Notes: generated by a model from the letters alone, not told the origin. 64,000 nucleotides of DNA from an uncultured Bacilli bacterium (GCA_934098395.1 CAKOOM010000003.1:186001-250000), one strand, 5' to 3'. Positions 35,889 to 43,597 are shown, counted from the stretch's first letter. Made by a program: numbers and translations.

Positions 35889-35931
35889 TAAAAACAACAC
35901 TATCTATCATTAAAAATAGTGTTGTTTTTTA
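35889..35931 (+). terminator. Terminator of the SipW operon
   Basis: A 12-base arm (AAACAACACTAT) pairs with ATAGTGTTGTTT, followed by T-run: one of the strongest terminators in the window. Confidence 0.9.
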
Positions 35932-35958
35932 AGCTTTTAATACCTCTAGTTAATTAAT

Positions 35959-35988
35959 TTGACAAACCAATAAAACCAATGATATCAT
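35959..35988 (+). promoter_or_regulatory. Promoter of the candidate type I toxin mRNA
   Basis: TTGACA (35959-35964), 18 bases, TATCAT (35983-35988). The predicted start near 35995 falls on the first base of the segment that pairs with the mRNA 3' end. Confidence 0.75.
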
Positions 35989-36054
35989 GTGTAAGAACAC
36001 TTAATAGTTAGGTACTCCACACTTTTATCAAAAGTAAAAGAGGAGTTGATTTTT

Positions 36055-36141
36055 ATGAAAGAAAAAGACATAATAATCTTTTTCCAGGGGGTAGTAATAT
36101 TCCTACTAATAATCATCATATTATTGATGCTTATAAAATAA
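36055..36141 (+). CDS. Candidate type I toxin: 28-residue hydrophobic peptide
   Basis: ATG with GAGGAG nine bases upstream encodes 28 residues: a charged MKEKD head, one membrane helix (FFQGVVIFLLIIIILLMLI) and a C-terminal Lys. This is the build of type I toxin peptides such as Fst, TxpA or LdrD, though no close sequence match is recognised. The 5' leader can hide the ribosome site: ACTCC (36014-36018) pairs with GGAGT (36042-36046) around an inner ACTTTT/AAAAGT hairpin. The mRNA 5' end (35995-36019) can also pair with its 3' end (36183-36214). A convergent antisense RNA is predicted at 36141-36238. Coding status is inferred from this architecture. Confidence 0.65.
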   Translation: MKEKDIIIFFQGVVIFLLIIIILLMLIK

Positions 36142-36238
36142 AAAAGAGTACCTAACATAAACTGTTAGGTACAAACCAACTTTGGAGTACTTAACATTTG
36201 AGTATTAAGTGTTCCTTTTTTATGAAGTCTCCTTCATT
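36141..36238 (-). ncRNA. Candidate antisense RNA antitoxin
   Basis: A minus-strand promoter (36246-36274) should start an RNA near 36238. About 98 bases later a perfect nine-base hairpin GTACCTAAC/GTTAGGTAC (36148-36172) is followed, on the minus strand only, by C and T6, a proper terminator. The RNA is fully complementary to the 3' half of the toxin mRNA and stops at the toxin stop codon, the convergent layout known from the Fst RNAI/RNAII pair. No protein frame is needed. Confidence 0.6.
36186..36221 (+). terminator. Terminator of the toxin mRNA
   Basis: ACTTAA (36189-36194) and TTAAGT (36205-36210) arms, extended by wobble pairs, followed by T6 on the + strand. Confidence 0.55.
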
Positions 36239-36245
36239 AATATCA

Positions 36246-36274
36246 ATCATATCATAATTTATCTTTTAATTCAA
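36246..36274 (-). promoter_or_regulatory. Promoter of the candidate antisense RNA
   Basis: Read on the minus strand: TTGAAT (36274-36269), 17 bases, TATGAT (36251-36246). Confidence 0.6.
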
Positions 36275-36318
36275 CTATAATTGCTGTATAATATAAATAA
36301 CTAATAAATAGATAAAAT

Positions 36319-36356
36319 AATGCTTTTTCCATATAGTGAAAAAGTATTATTTTTTT
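36319..36356 (+). terminator. Terminator hairpin carried by repeat copy 2
   Basis: CTTTTTC/GAAAAAG hairpin plus T7, nearly identical to the one after gltX. Here no + strand gene reads into it directly. Confidence 0.7.
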
Positions 36357-36368
36357 ATCAAAAACCCG

Positions 36369-36400
36369 TTGACATCCTAACTATTTTTTTGCGGTATCAT
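36369..36400 (+). promoter_or_regulatory. Promoter with a T7 tract between -35 and -10 boxes
   Basis: TTGACA (36369-36374) and TATCAT (36395-36400) are 20 bases apart with seven T at 36384-36390. Losing two or three T would give the standard 17-18 base gap used by the toxin promoter with the same boxes. Confidence 0.65.
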
Positions 36401-36422
36401 GGTTATATGATAGGTGAGATAG

Positions 36423-38180
36423 ATGAAAAATAGAAATATACTAACAATTTTACTAGTTTTAACCATAATTTTTACGATAATGGGTGGCTCTCTTGCATAT
36501 TATAATTGGCAAACTAGTGAATCTCAAAAGACAGTTGTAACTTTTACTATTGAAAACGAATTTTCATGTTCTGCCGATGGTGGTGGAAATATATCTAGTG
36601 TAAATATTGCTCCAACAACATGTACTGGAAGTTATGCTCTCAAAAGAACCATTAAAGCTATGCCTAAGCTTTCGGTAGCTAGTCCTATTTATATGGATTT
36701 ATGGTTAGATATAAATGAGATAGGAACGGGTCTATCTAACAGTAATAACTTTAAATATGCCTTAACTACTTCAGATACTAGTTGTGAAACTGGATTGGTT
36801 ACATCAGGTACATTTACTGGTACAAAAGCTGGCGATAAGATATCGTTATTATCGTCTCAAAAGTATACCCAAACAATGACAGATACTTACTATTTGTATG
36901 TTTGGTTAGATAAAGAAGAAACAAGTACTGAGACGATGAATCAATCATTTAGTCTATCTTTAAACGGTGAGTGTACTGATGAAGCGAAAGCATATAGTGA
37001 AAGTATTTTAAACGGAGCAGTTCCTGAATTAGATGATGGCATGATACCGGTAGTCATAGATAACAGCGGTAGTGAAACAACAATTAAAACAATATCTAAA
37101 AATGACTCTAATTGGTATAATTATGAAAGTAAAAAATGGGCTAATGTCGTATTAACAACATCTTCATCAAGAAGTAAATATCTAGATACTACAGATGTAG
37201 TGGTATCCGAGTCAGATATATTGGCATATCTCGTATGGATACCTAGATATAAATATAAAATATGGACTACGGCAGAAAGTAGTAATGGTAATGAACAAAC
37301 AATTGATATTATATTCGAAGGTAAAACAACAACCAAATCAATCGGTACCACGGTAGGAAGTTACCGCACACATCCGGCCTTTACTTTTGGTAATACAGAA
37401 CTAAATGGTATATGGGTAGGTAAGTTTGAAACGACAGGTGATGCCACAACCCCAACCGTAAAACCTAATTTACAATCATTAACAGGTCAGGCAGCGAGTG
37501 ATCAGTTTTCAATAGCCCAAAAATTTGGAACAAGTACATATGGTTCAACATCAAAAATAGACGCGCACATGATGAAAAATAGTGAATGGGGAGCTGTGGC
37601 ATATTTATCGCATTCAAAATATGGTGTAAATAGAGAAATATATATCAATAATTCAAGTGGATTTTATACCGGAAGAAGTGGTGGAACTACAGACGCAAAT
37701 TCAAGTACTAATGGAACATACACCTGGGATGGAAAAACAACAAGTGGGAGTTATGCCAGCGATAGAACTTTAGGAACAAAAGCTAGTACCACCGGTAATA
37801 TTACTGGTGTGTATGATATGTCGGGTGGTGCATTTGAATACGTAATGGGTTATTACAGCAAAGCTAGTACAACATGGGGAGCATCATTATATGGCAATTA
37901 TGCGGGCTTTAGCAGTAAACCTGATAGCAAGTATTATGATGATTATACGACTACGAATACTTTAACTGCTTGCAATGGTGGAATCTGTTACGGACATGCC
38001 TTATCTGAAACGGCTAGCTGGTATAGTGATTACGCGGACTTTGTTAGTTCCAATACTCCGTGGGTTCAACGTGGTGGTAACTACAGCAATGGGGCTAATG
38101 CGGGTGTATTCCACTCGTACTTCGAAACTTGTGGTCCAAGCGGCTACGCCTCGTTTCGCTTGGTTTTGTCCGCTGCTTGA
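36423..38180 (+). CDS. Surface protein copy 2: TasA/CalY-like N-terminus plus FGE/C-type-lectin domain with DGR-like variable end
   Basis: A 585-residue secreted protein, paralogous throughout to the 5409 protein. A SipW-type signal segment (GGSLAYYNWQ) and beta domain (to about 190) precede a C-terminal lectin-like FGE fold: VYDMSGGAFEYVMG, ASWYSDYADF, PWVQRGGNYSNGANAGVF and a final YASFRLVLSAA. This ending closely matches DGR target proteins, where surface-exposed residues of the C-type lectin fold are diversified. The last 200 bases are far richer in GC than anything around them. AGGTGAG is the ribosome site. Probably a surface receptor or adhesin. No reverse transcriptase is in the window. 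Confidence 0.8.
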   Translation: MKNRNILTILLVLTIIFTIMGGSLAYYNWQTSESQKTVVTFTIENEFSCSADGGGNISSVNIAPTTCTGSYALKRTIKAMPKLSVASPIYMDLWLDINEIGTGLSNSNNFKYALTTSDTSCETGLVTSGTFTGTKAGDKISLLSSQKYTQTMTDTYYLYVWLDKEETSTETMNQSFSLSLNGECTDEAKAYSESILNGAVPELDDGMIPVVIDNSGSETTIKTISKNDSNWYNYESKKWANVVLTTSSSRSKYLDTTDVVVSESDILAYLVWIPRYKYKIWTTAESSNGNEQTIDIIFEGKTTTKSIGTTVGSYRTHPAFTFGNTELNGIWVGKFETTGDATTPTVKPNLQSLTGQAASDQFSIAQKFGTSTYGSTSKIDAHMMKNSEWGAVAYLSHSKYGVNREIYINNSSGFYTGRSGGTTDANSSTNGTYTWDGKTTSGSYASDRTLGTKASTTGNITGVYDMSGGAFEYVMGYYSKASTTWGASLYGNYAGFSSKPDSKYYDDYTTTNTLTACNGGICYGHALSETASWYSDYADFVSSNTPWVQRGGNYSNGANAGVFHSYFETCGPSGYASFRLVLSAA

Positions 38181-38205
38181 GCGTAGCGAATTAATCTGAC
38201 GAGGC
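38041..38205 (+). other. Candidate DGR variable region and flanking inverted repeats
   Basis: GC-rich 3' end of the 36423 gene, coding for RGG, NGANAGVF and FRLVL landmarks typical of DGR variable repeats. CTACGC (38144-38149) is inverted as GCGTAG (38181-38186) just past the stop, and GCCTCG (38148-38153) as CGAGGC (38200-38205), so hairpins can form beside the stop codon. Without the template repeat, adenine-specific substitutions cannot be tested. Confidence 0.55.
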
Positions 38206-38263
38206 AATAGAAAAGTTTAGGTAGGTGATTAGCTACGAAGATGTATGCTTTCTTTTTAAGTAA

Positions 38264-38299
38264 AATATCGAGTTCTTCCGAAACTCGATATTTTTTTTA
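38264..38299 (+). terminator. Terminator after surface protein copy 2
   Basis: AATATCGAGTT and AACTCGATATT arms with a seven-base loop and T8. Confidence 0.9.
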
Positions 38300-38423
38300 G
38301 ATATTATAATAACTTACTTTTTTACTATATATAAATATTTTTACTGTAAATTAACTATAAAAGATAGAAAAAAATGAATTACTTTGTTATAATATAAGAA
38401 GATAGAAAGTAGGTGAATACATA

Positions 38424-40406
38424 ATGAAAAAATTGTCATATTTTGTCATATTTATAATTTCTTTTATATTCTTATGTATTCATGTCTTAGCGTCTACTAC
38501 TACCGTAATAATTACTGCTGATGGTGTAAGATTTAGAAGTGGTCCTACAACTGATAGCAGTTATAGTGGTTATTTTTATACTGGGAAAGAGTTAACTTAT
38601 ATATCTAGTGAAAATGGAAAAGGTTGCAATAAACCTTGGTATAAAGTATCTAATAACGGTCAAACTGGATATGTATGTAGTGAATTTGCTACTTTAAAGA
38701 CTGTCGAAGATAATACTGGACTAAACCCATCAGACTATCCAGAGTATAGCAATTACTTAAAAGGTTTAGGATTCCCTGATACATATATCCCATACTTATT
38801 AAGTCTTCACAAAAAATATCCATCATGGGACTTTGCTGTATTTCAGTCAGAACTAGTCTTTGATAACATTGTAAATATTGAATATGTCGGGCATTCAAAA
38901 GGATGGAACTTACTTGAAGATACTGGAAGATATTATGATGGATATAAATCCACAGAAAGTTGGTCCTACAACTACTTAACTGATGTTTTTAATACTAATT
39001 TTGTTGGTGGTGGTAGTAGGTGGTATGCTCCAAGTAAACAAACTGTTGCTTACTATATGGATCCAAGAAACTTCTTAAATGAAAAACAAATCTTTATGTT
39101 TGAGTCTTTGTCATACAATTCAAAATATCATACCAGAAGTGGCGTAGAAAGTATGATTAAAGGCAGTTTCATGGATAATGCTTCTGCTGATAATGAAGGC
39201 CACACTTTCGTAGATGCCTTTATGGATGCCGCCGAAAAATACAAAGTAAGTCCATATTTCCTTGTATCTAGAGTTATTCAAGAAGTAGGATTTAACGGAA
39301 GTACTATTGTCAGTGGTACAGTTAAGAATTATGAAGGTTATTATAACTTCTATAACATCAAGGCATATGGTTCTTCATCGAGTGAAACAATCAACAATGG
39401 CTTAAGTTATGCTAAAAGCCAAGGTTGGAATACTAAATATAAAGCAATTCTTGGTGGTGCTAAATTTTTATCAGAAGGTTATATTTCCGTAGGACAAAAC
39501 ACCCTATATCTAGAAAAGTGGGATTTATTTGGCCCTAAGTATGCTAACCATCAATATATGCAAAATATTCAAGCTCCATCTACTGAAGCTGTAAAAACAT
39601 ATAATGGATATAATAACATTGGTAAATTAAGTAGCTCATTTGTATTTACAATCCCTGTATTTAAAAATATGCCTACTAAAACAACTTTGCCAAATCCTGG
39701 AAACCCTAATAATTATTTATCAAGTTTATCAGTAAATGGTAATTATTTATTCAAATCTGCTACTAACGATACAACATTTAATGTAAATCTTAGTGGTACT
39801 ACATCATCAATTACCATTGCTGCTACCAAAGTATCAAATAAATCAACCATAAGTGGTACCGGTAGTATTGCTATTAATTCAAGTAAACAAGCTGTGAAAG
39901 TTGTAGTAACTGCTGAAAATGGTGATACAAGAACCTATACCGTTAATGTAACTAAAAATTCAAATACTTCAATAGATATTGGAGAAATATTAAAAAATGC
40001 CAATATTAAAAATGATGGTACGTATACATATGGTTTTAAAGTAGGTACTAATATAACTACTGTAACAAAACAAATAACAGATAAAGAATCTCTTGCTAAA
40101 GTAACCTGGTTTAACTCATCAGGAAAACAAAAAACAAGTGGTATCGTATCATCTGGTGATAAGATAAATATTAAAACAGATAGAGAAGAGAAGAATTACA
40201 TTGTAATTATCTATGGTGATGTTAATGGAGATGGTAAAATTACCGCATCAGATTATGTAATGATTAAAAATGATATTATGGATGTCAAAAAATTATCAAC
40301 TCTAGAAAAATATTATGCTGATGCTAACAAAGATGGCAAGATTAATGCATCAGACTATGTTTCCATAAAAAATGATATTATGGATATCAAAAAAATAGTT
40401 CAATAA
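38424..40406 (+). CDS. Secreted SH3b - glucosaminidase - cadherin-like - dockerin protein
   Basis: A 660-residue wall hydrolase. A signal peptide ends near residue 23 (HVLAST), then a bacterial SH3 domain (VRFRSGPTTDSS to about 90), an N-acetylglucosaminidase domain (about 110-385) with YYMDPRNFLNE and RVIQEVGFNGS bearing the likely catalytic Glu, a cadherin-like beta-sandwich (about 430-515), and a type I dockerin with two calcium loops (DVNGDGKITASDYVMIKND and DANKDGKINASDYVSIKND). It should cut peptidoglycan glycan strands outside the cell. The dockerin implies docking to a cohesin-bearing partner not seen here. AGGTGA lies near the ATG; the next gene follows after 10 bases. Confidence 0.88.
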   Translation: MKKLSYFVIFIISFIFLCIHVLASTTTVIITADGVRFRSGPTTDSSYSGYFYTGKELTYISSENGKGCNKPWYKVSNNGQTGYVCSEFATLKTVEDNTGLNPSDYPEYSNYLKGLGFPDTYIPYLLSLHKKYPSWDFAVFQSELVFDNIVNIEYVGHSKGWNLLEDTGRYYDGYKSTESWSYNYLTDVFNTNFVGGGSRWYAPSKQTVAYYMDPRNFLNEKQIFMFESLSYNSKYHTRSGVESMIKGSFMDNASADNEGHTFVDAFMDAAEKYKVSPYFLVSRVIQEVGFNGSTIVSGTVKNYEGYYNFYNIKAYGSSSSETINNGLSYAKSQGWNTKYKAILGGAKFLSEGYISVGQNTLYLEKWDLFGPKYANHQYMQNIQAPSTEAVKTYNGYNNIGKLSSSFVFTIPVFKNMPTKTTLPNPGNPNNYLSSLSVNGNYLFKSATNDTTFNVNLSGTTSSITIAATKVSNKSTISGTGSIAINSSKQAVKVVVTAENGDTRTYTVNVTKNSNTSIDIGEILKNANIKNDGTYTYGFKVGTNITTVTKQITDKESLAKVTWFNSSGKQKTSGIVSSGDKINIKTDREEKNYIVIIYGDVNGDGKITASDYVMIKNDIMDVKKLSTLEKYYADANKDGKINASDYVSIKNDIMDIKKIVQ

Positions 40407-40416
40407 GAGGTGTTTT

Positions 40417-41841
40417 ATGAAAAAAATTTATAAATATTTAAGTGTTCTTATATTTAATTTTGTACTAGTAACAAGCCATGTATACGCTGCATCACTAAAC
40501 GTATCATCAACTAGCAATACTGTTACCGTAGGAAATACCATTACTATAACAATTTCTGGTAACTCACTAACCGGTAAAGTCAGTATCAAATCATCTGATA
40601 CATCAATTGCTACTGTTTCAGAAAGTTCTACATGGATAGAAAATAATACCAAATACATTACCGTAACCACTAAAAAAGCTGGTAAAGTATCTTTCATCAT
40701 TACTGCAAGTGACTGTGCTGATTCAAACACTGGTAATAGTTTTTCTGATACTAAACAAATTTATTTAACCGTTAATCAAAAACAAACTCCAAACTATAAT
40801 CAAGGCTCAAGCTCATCAAAAAATAATAATTCATCATCTAACACAACAACTAAACCAAAGTCTAGTAATAGTTATTTATCAAGTATATCAATAGATGGTC
40901 TAGAACTAGATAAAAAGTTTGATAAAGAAGTTCTTGAATATACAGTTAAAGTACCAGCTGGTAAAGAAAAAATAAAAATAAACGCTCAACTAGATGATTC
41001 TAGAGCTAGTGTAAAAGGAACTGGAGAAGTCTCTGTTTCTCCTGGCGTTAATACTATCGAATTAATTGTAACTGCTGAAAATGGTAGCAAAAAGACCTAT
41101 AAAATTACCGCTGAAGTTGAAGAAATAAAACCAATAACCGTAACAGTTGATAATAAAGAGTACACTGTAATTAGAAATAAATCAGATTTACCAAAAATTA
41201 GTGAATATTATGAAGAAAAAGAAGTAACTATTGGCACTGATTCAGTGGCTGGGTATTATAACAAAGCTACAAAATACACACTCGTAGCCTTAAAAGATTC
41301 ATCAGGAAATATAAACTATTATATATATAAAGATAATAAATTTACTTTATATAAAGAATATGTTTTTAATGGTACTGTTTTACAAATATTACCAAAAGAA
41401 GTATCAGGTGCTAAACTATCTAGTTTTATCTATAACGATGATAAAATATCTAGTTATCAAGCCGTAAAAATGGACTTAATAAAAAATACTTATGCCCTTG
41501 ATAATAATGATATAACAGGTAATCAATTTTATCTATTCTATGCTAAAAATATTGAAACTGGTAAAGTTTATTTGTATCAATATGATGCTTTAGAAAAAAC
41601 CGTTCAAAGATATAATACTGAAATTCTAGATATTTATAAAAATCAAAGTAATAAGTATTATGCTATAATCCTTGGAGCTATTCTTTTACTAGGTATTGTT
41701 ATTATTACTTTCAGTATAATTATTATTAACAATAACAAGAAAAGTAAGAAAAAATATAAGTTACAAAAAGAGTCTAAAGAAGTCAAAAAAATTAAAAAAG
41801 ATGACGATTTAGCCATAAAAGAAGATATAAAAGAAAATTAA
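40417..41841 (+). CDS. Membrane-anchored surface protein with Ig-like and cadherin-like domains
   Basis: A 474-residue protein: signal peptide (to about residue 24), an Ig-like beta domain (about 25-125), a Ser/Asn linker (GSSSSKNNNSSSNTTTK), a cadherin-like beta-sandwich (about 150-235) like the one in the 38424 protein, a further 170-residue region of unknown fold, one C-terminal helix (AIILGAILLLGIVIITFSII) and a Lys-rich cytoplasmic tail. Cotranscribed with the dockerin protein; probably an adhesive or wall-remodelling partner. Confidence 0.75.
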   Translation: MKKIYKYLSVLIFNFVLVTSHVYAASLNVSSTSNTVTVGNTITITISGNSLTGKVSIKSSDTSIATVSESSTWIENNTKYITVTTKKAGKVSFIITASDCADSNTGNSFSDTKQIYLTVNQKQTPNYNQGSSSSKNNNSSSNTTTKPKSSNSYLSSISIDGLELDKKFDKEVLEYTVKVPAGKEKIKINAQLDDSRASVKGTGEVSVSPGVNTIELIVTAENGSKKTYKITAEVEEIKPITVTVDNKEYTVIRNKSDLPKISEYYEEKEVTIGTDSVAGYYNKATKYTLVALKDSSGNINYYIYKDNKFTLYKEYVFNGTVLQILPKEVSGAKLSSFIYNDDKISSYQAVKMDLIKNTYALDNNDITGNQFYLFYAKNIETGKVYLYQYDALEKTVQRYNTEILDIYKNQSNKYYAIILGAILLLGIVIITFSIIIINNNKKSKKKYKLQKESKEVKKIKKDDDLAIKEDIKEN

Positions 41842-41866
41842 TAATATATTTAGTGTAAACTATAGG

Positions 41867-41893
41867 AAAAACTATTTACAAATAGTTTTTTTT
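41867..41893 (+). terminator. Terminator before mraZ
   Basis: AAAAACTATTT and AAATAGTTTTT arms separated by two bases, then T-run; it overlaps the mraZ promoter. Confidence 0.75.
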
Positions 41894-41903
41894 ATTATAA
41901 AAT
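41875..41903 (+). promoter_or_regulatory. Promoter of the mraZ operon
   Basis: TTTACA (41875-41880), 17 bases, TAAAAT (41898-41903). It overlaps the preceding terminator hairpin. Confidence 0.55.
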
Positions 41904-41910
41904 AAAATTG

Positions 41911-41938
41911 CAAGTGGTGAATAGTGGTAGAAAGTGGG
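41911..41938 (+). promoter_or_regulatory. MraZ operator: three AGTGG boxes with 10-base period
   Basis: CAAGTGG, ATAGTGG and AAAGTGG begin at 41911, 41921 and 41931, exactly one helical turn apart. Known MraZ proteins bind AAAGTG-type repeats spaced ten bases apart ahead of their own gene, so this is very likely the autoregulatory site. The third box merges with the ribosome site. Confidence 0.8.
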
Positions 41939-41945
41939 GGATAAT

Positions 41946-42386
41946 ATGTTAATTGGAGAATATCATCATAGTATTGATGAAAAAGGAAGATTAATAATAC
42001 CTTCAAAATTTAGAGAAGAAATTGGCACAAGCTTTGTTGTAACAAGAGGATTAGATGGATGCTTATTCGTATATTCCCTTGTTGAATGGGAAAGAATAGT
42101 TGCCAAATTAAAAAAACTACCATTCACTAAGAAAGATGCTAGAACATTTACTAGATTCTTTCTAGCCAGCGCCACTGTATGTCAATTCGATAAACAAGGT
42201 CGAATAAACTTAGTAAACTCTTTAATTGAATATGCGGAATTAAAAAAAGAATGTGCAATCATAGGGGTAAATGATCGCCTTGAAATTTGGGCATTAGATA
42301 AATTTAATAATCTAATGAACGAAAATTTTGAAAAGTTGGATGATATATCTGAAAACTTATTTGATGGGGATTTTGATGAAGCATAA
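41946..42386 (+). CDS. mraZ: Transcriptional regulator MraZ
   Basis: A 146-residue AbrB-fold regulator of the division/cell wall cluster with two SpoVT-AbrB repeats: MLIGEYHHSIDEKGRLIIPSKFREE at the start and QFDKQGRINLVNSLIEYA in the second half. ATG at 41946 is chosen since it gives the family's standard N-terminus; a GTG at 41934 falls inside the operator. It should repress its own operon through the boxes just upstream and overlaps rsmH by 11 bases. Confidence 0.95.
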   Translation: MLIGEYHHSIDEKGRLIIPSKFREEIGTSFVVTRGLDGCLFVYSLVEWERIVAKLKKLPFTKKDARTFTRFFLASATVCQFDKQGRINLVNSLIEYAELKKECAIIGVNDRLEIWALDKFNNLMNENFEKLDDISENLFDGDFDEA

Positions 42387-43299
42387 AAGTGTATTATTAG
42401 AGGAAAGTATTAATGGTTTAAACATTAAAGAAGATGGAGTTTACGTAGACGCAACCTTGGGATTTGGTGGACATAGTTTAGAAATCTTGAAAAGAATAAA
42501 TAAGGGGTTTCTTTTCGCCTTTGATCAAGACAGCGAAGCAATCATGTATAGTCAAGAAAGATTATCTGATTACCACAATTTCAAGATAATAAAAAGTAAT
42601 TTTTCTAACATGAAACAATGCCTAGCTGAAGAAAATATAACCCATGTAGATGGTATTCTATTTGATATTGGAGTTTCCAGTATGCAACTAGATGAAGATT
42701 ATCGTGGCTTTAGTTACCATCAAGACGCTAAATTAGATATGCGTATGGATACCGATCAAAGCTTTTCTGCATATGACGTAGTAAATACTTATGATTATAA
42801 TAACTTAGTAAGAATATTGCGTGAATATGGTGAAGAAGCATACGCTACTAGCATTGCTAGAAACATAATTAAGTCACGTGAAGAAAAACCAATTGAAACA
42901 ACCTTTCAATTAGTAGATATAATTAAAAAAAGTATGCCTATGAAAGCTATGCGTGATTCTCATCCAGCAAGAAAAACCTTTCAAGCTATCCGCATTGAAG
43001 TAAATCACGAACTAGACGTTCTAAAAAGTGCTTTAGAACAAGCCATAGACTTACTAAATGTTGGTGGAAGATTATGCGTAATTACTTTCCATTCACTCGA
43101 AGATAGAATTGTAAAAACTACCTTTAAAAAATATAGTGAAGTAGATAGTAAATTTTCTAAATTACCATATGTTCCCGAAGAATATCAACCAAAAATAAAA
43201 ATAATAAGTAAAGGAATAATTCCAAGTAAAGAAGAACTTGAAGAAAACAATCGTGCAAGAAGTTCCAGATTAAGAATAATAGAAAAAATAAAGGACTGA
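42376..43299 (+). CDS. rsmH: 16S rRNA (cytosine(1402)-N4)-methyltransferase
   Basis: A 307-residue S-adenosylmethionine-dependent enzyme that methylates C1402 in the decoding centre. HKSVLLEESINGLNIKEDG at the start, DATLGFGGHSL (SAM site), FDIGVSSMQLDEDYRGFSY, and HPARKTFQAIRIEVN with FHSLEDRIVK are standard family blocks. The start at 42376 follows GGGGAT and gives the normal N-terminus; the longer frame from 42328 does not. The gene ends in TGA, evidence against a UGA-Trp code. Confidence 0.97.
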   Translation: MKHKSVLLEESINGLNIKEDGVYVDATLGFGGHSLEILKRINKGFLFAFDQDSEAIMYSQERLSDYHNFKIIKSNFSNMKQCLAEENITHVDGILFDIGVSSMQLDEDYRGFSYHQDAKLDMRMDTDQSFSAYDVVNTYDYNNLVRILREYGEEAYATSIARNIIKSREEKPIETTFQLVDIIKKSMPMKAMRDSHPARKTFQAIRIEVNHELDVLKSALEQAIDLLNVGGRLCVITFHSLEDRIVKTTFKKYSEVDSKFSKLPYVPEEYQPKIKIISKGIIPSKEELEENNRARSSRLRIIEKIKD

Positions 43300-43303
43300 T
43301 ACT

Positions 43304-43597
43304 ATGAAAAAAAAGAAAAAAATAGATGCTAAACTAAAACTAGAAAAACGTATTTATAAAACATTCGTATTTATTACAATATTTTTAATCGTAGGAATTA
43401 TATACAGTAAAGCCACTTTAGCAAAAATAAACTTGGAAATTCAAGATCTTAGTGGTACAATAAAAGAAGAAACTGAAGATAATCAAAGTTTAGCAATGCG
43501 TATAAATGAAATGGTATCTTTAGAAAAAATACAGCAAGTAAGTGATGAATTAGGATTAACTTATAATAATAAGAATATTAAAACTGTATTGGAATAG
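43304..43597 (+). CDS. ftsL: Cell division protein FtsL-like
   Basis: Ninety-seven residues: basic cytoplasmic head, one membrane helix (about 23-40) and a short extracellular coiled coil (INLEIQDLSGTIKEETEDNQSL), the FtsL layout. Identity is supported mainly by position between rsmH and the PBP gene, four bases after rsmH. It would form the FtsL-DivIC-type complex that activates septal wall synthesis. Confidence 0.8.
   Translation: MKKKKKIDAKLKLEKRIYKTFVFITIFLIVGIIYSKATLAKINLEIQDLSGTIKEETEDNQSLAMRINEMVSLEKIQQVSDELGLTYNNKNIKTVLE

Larger units (their letters stand above)
36319..36972 (+). repeat. Long direct repeat, copy 2
   Basis: Partner of 5300-5960, same orientation. It carries the gltX-type terminator hairpin (36319-36356) although no gltX lies upstream, which suggests that the segment was copied from the 5.3 kb locus to this one. 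Confidence 0.85.

Noticed and set aside
37975..38207. Overlapping reading frames on both strands at the end of the 36423 gene
   Set aside because: They arise because the GC-rich tail has few stop codons; neither has a ribosome site or a family, and both overlap a well-supported domain.
38241..38300. A 19-codon frame starting ATGTATGCT after the DGR-like tail
   Set aside because: It runs into the terminator hairpin and has no proper ribosome spacing.
36000..40500. A DGR reverse transcriptase, Avd gene or template repeat near the variable region
   Set aside because: Looked for on both strands; no such protein or near-copy of the tail is visible, so only a remote target is claimed.
42376..43299. 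Mycoplasma-style code with UGA as tryptophan
   Set aside because: rsmH and the 36423 gene end cleanly at TGA and Trp residues are coded by TGG throughout.
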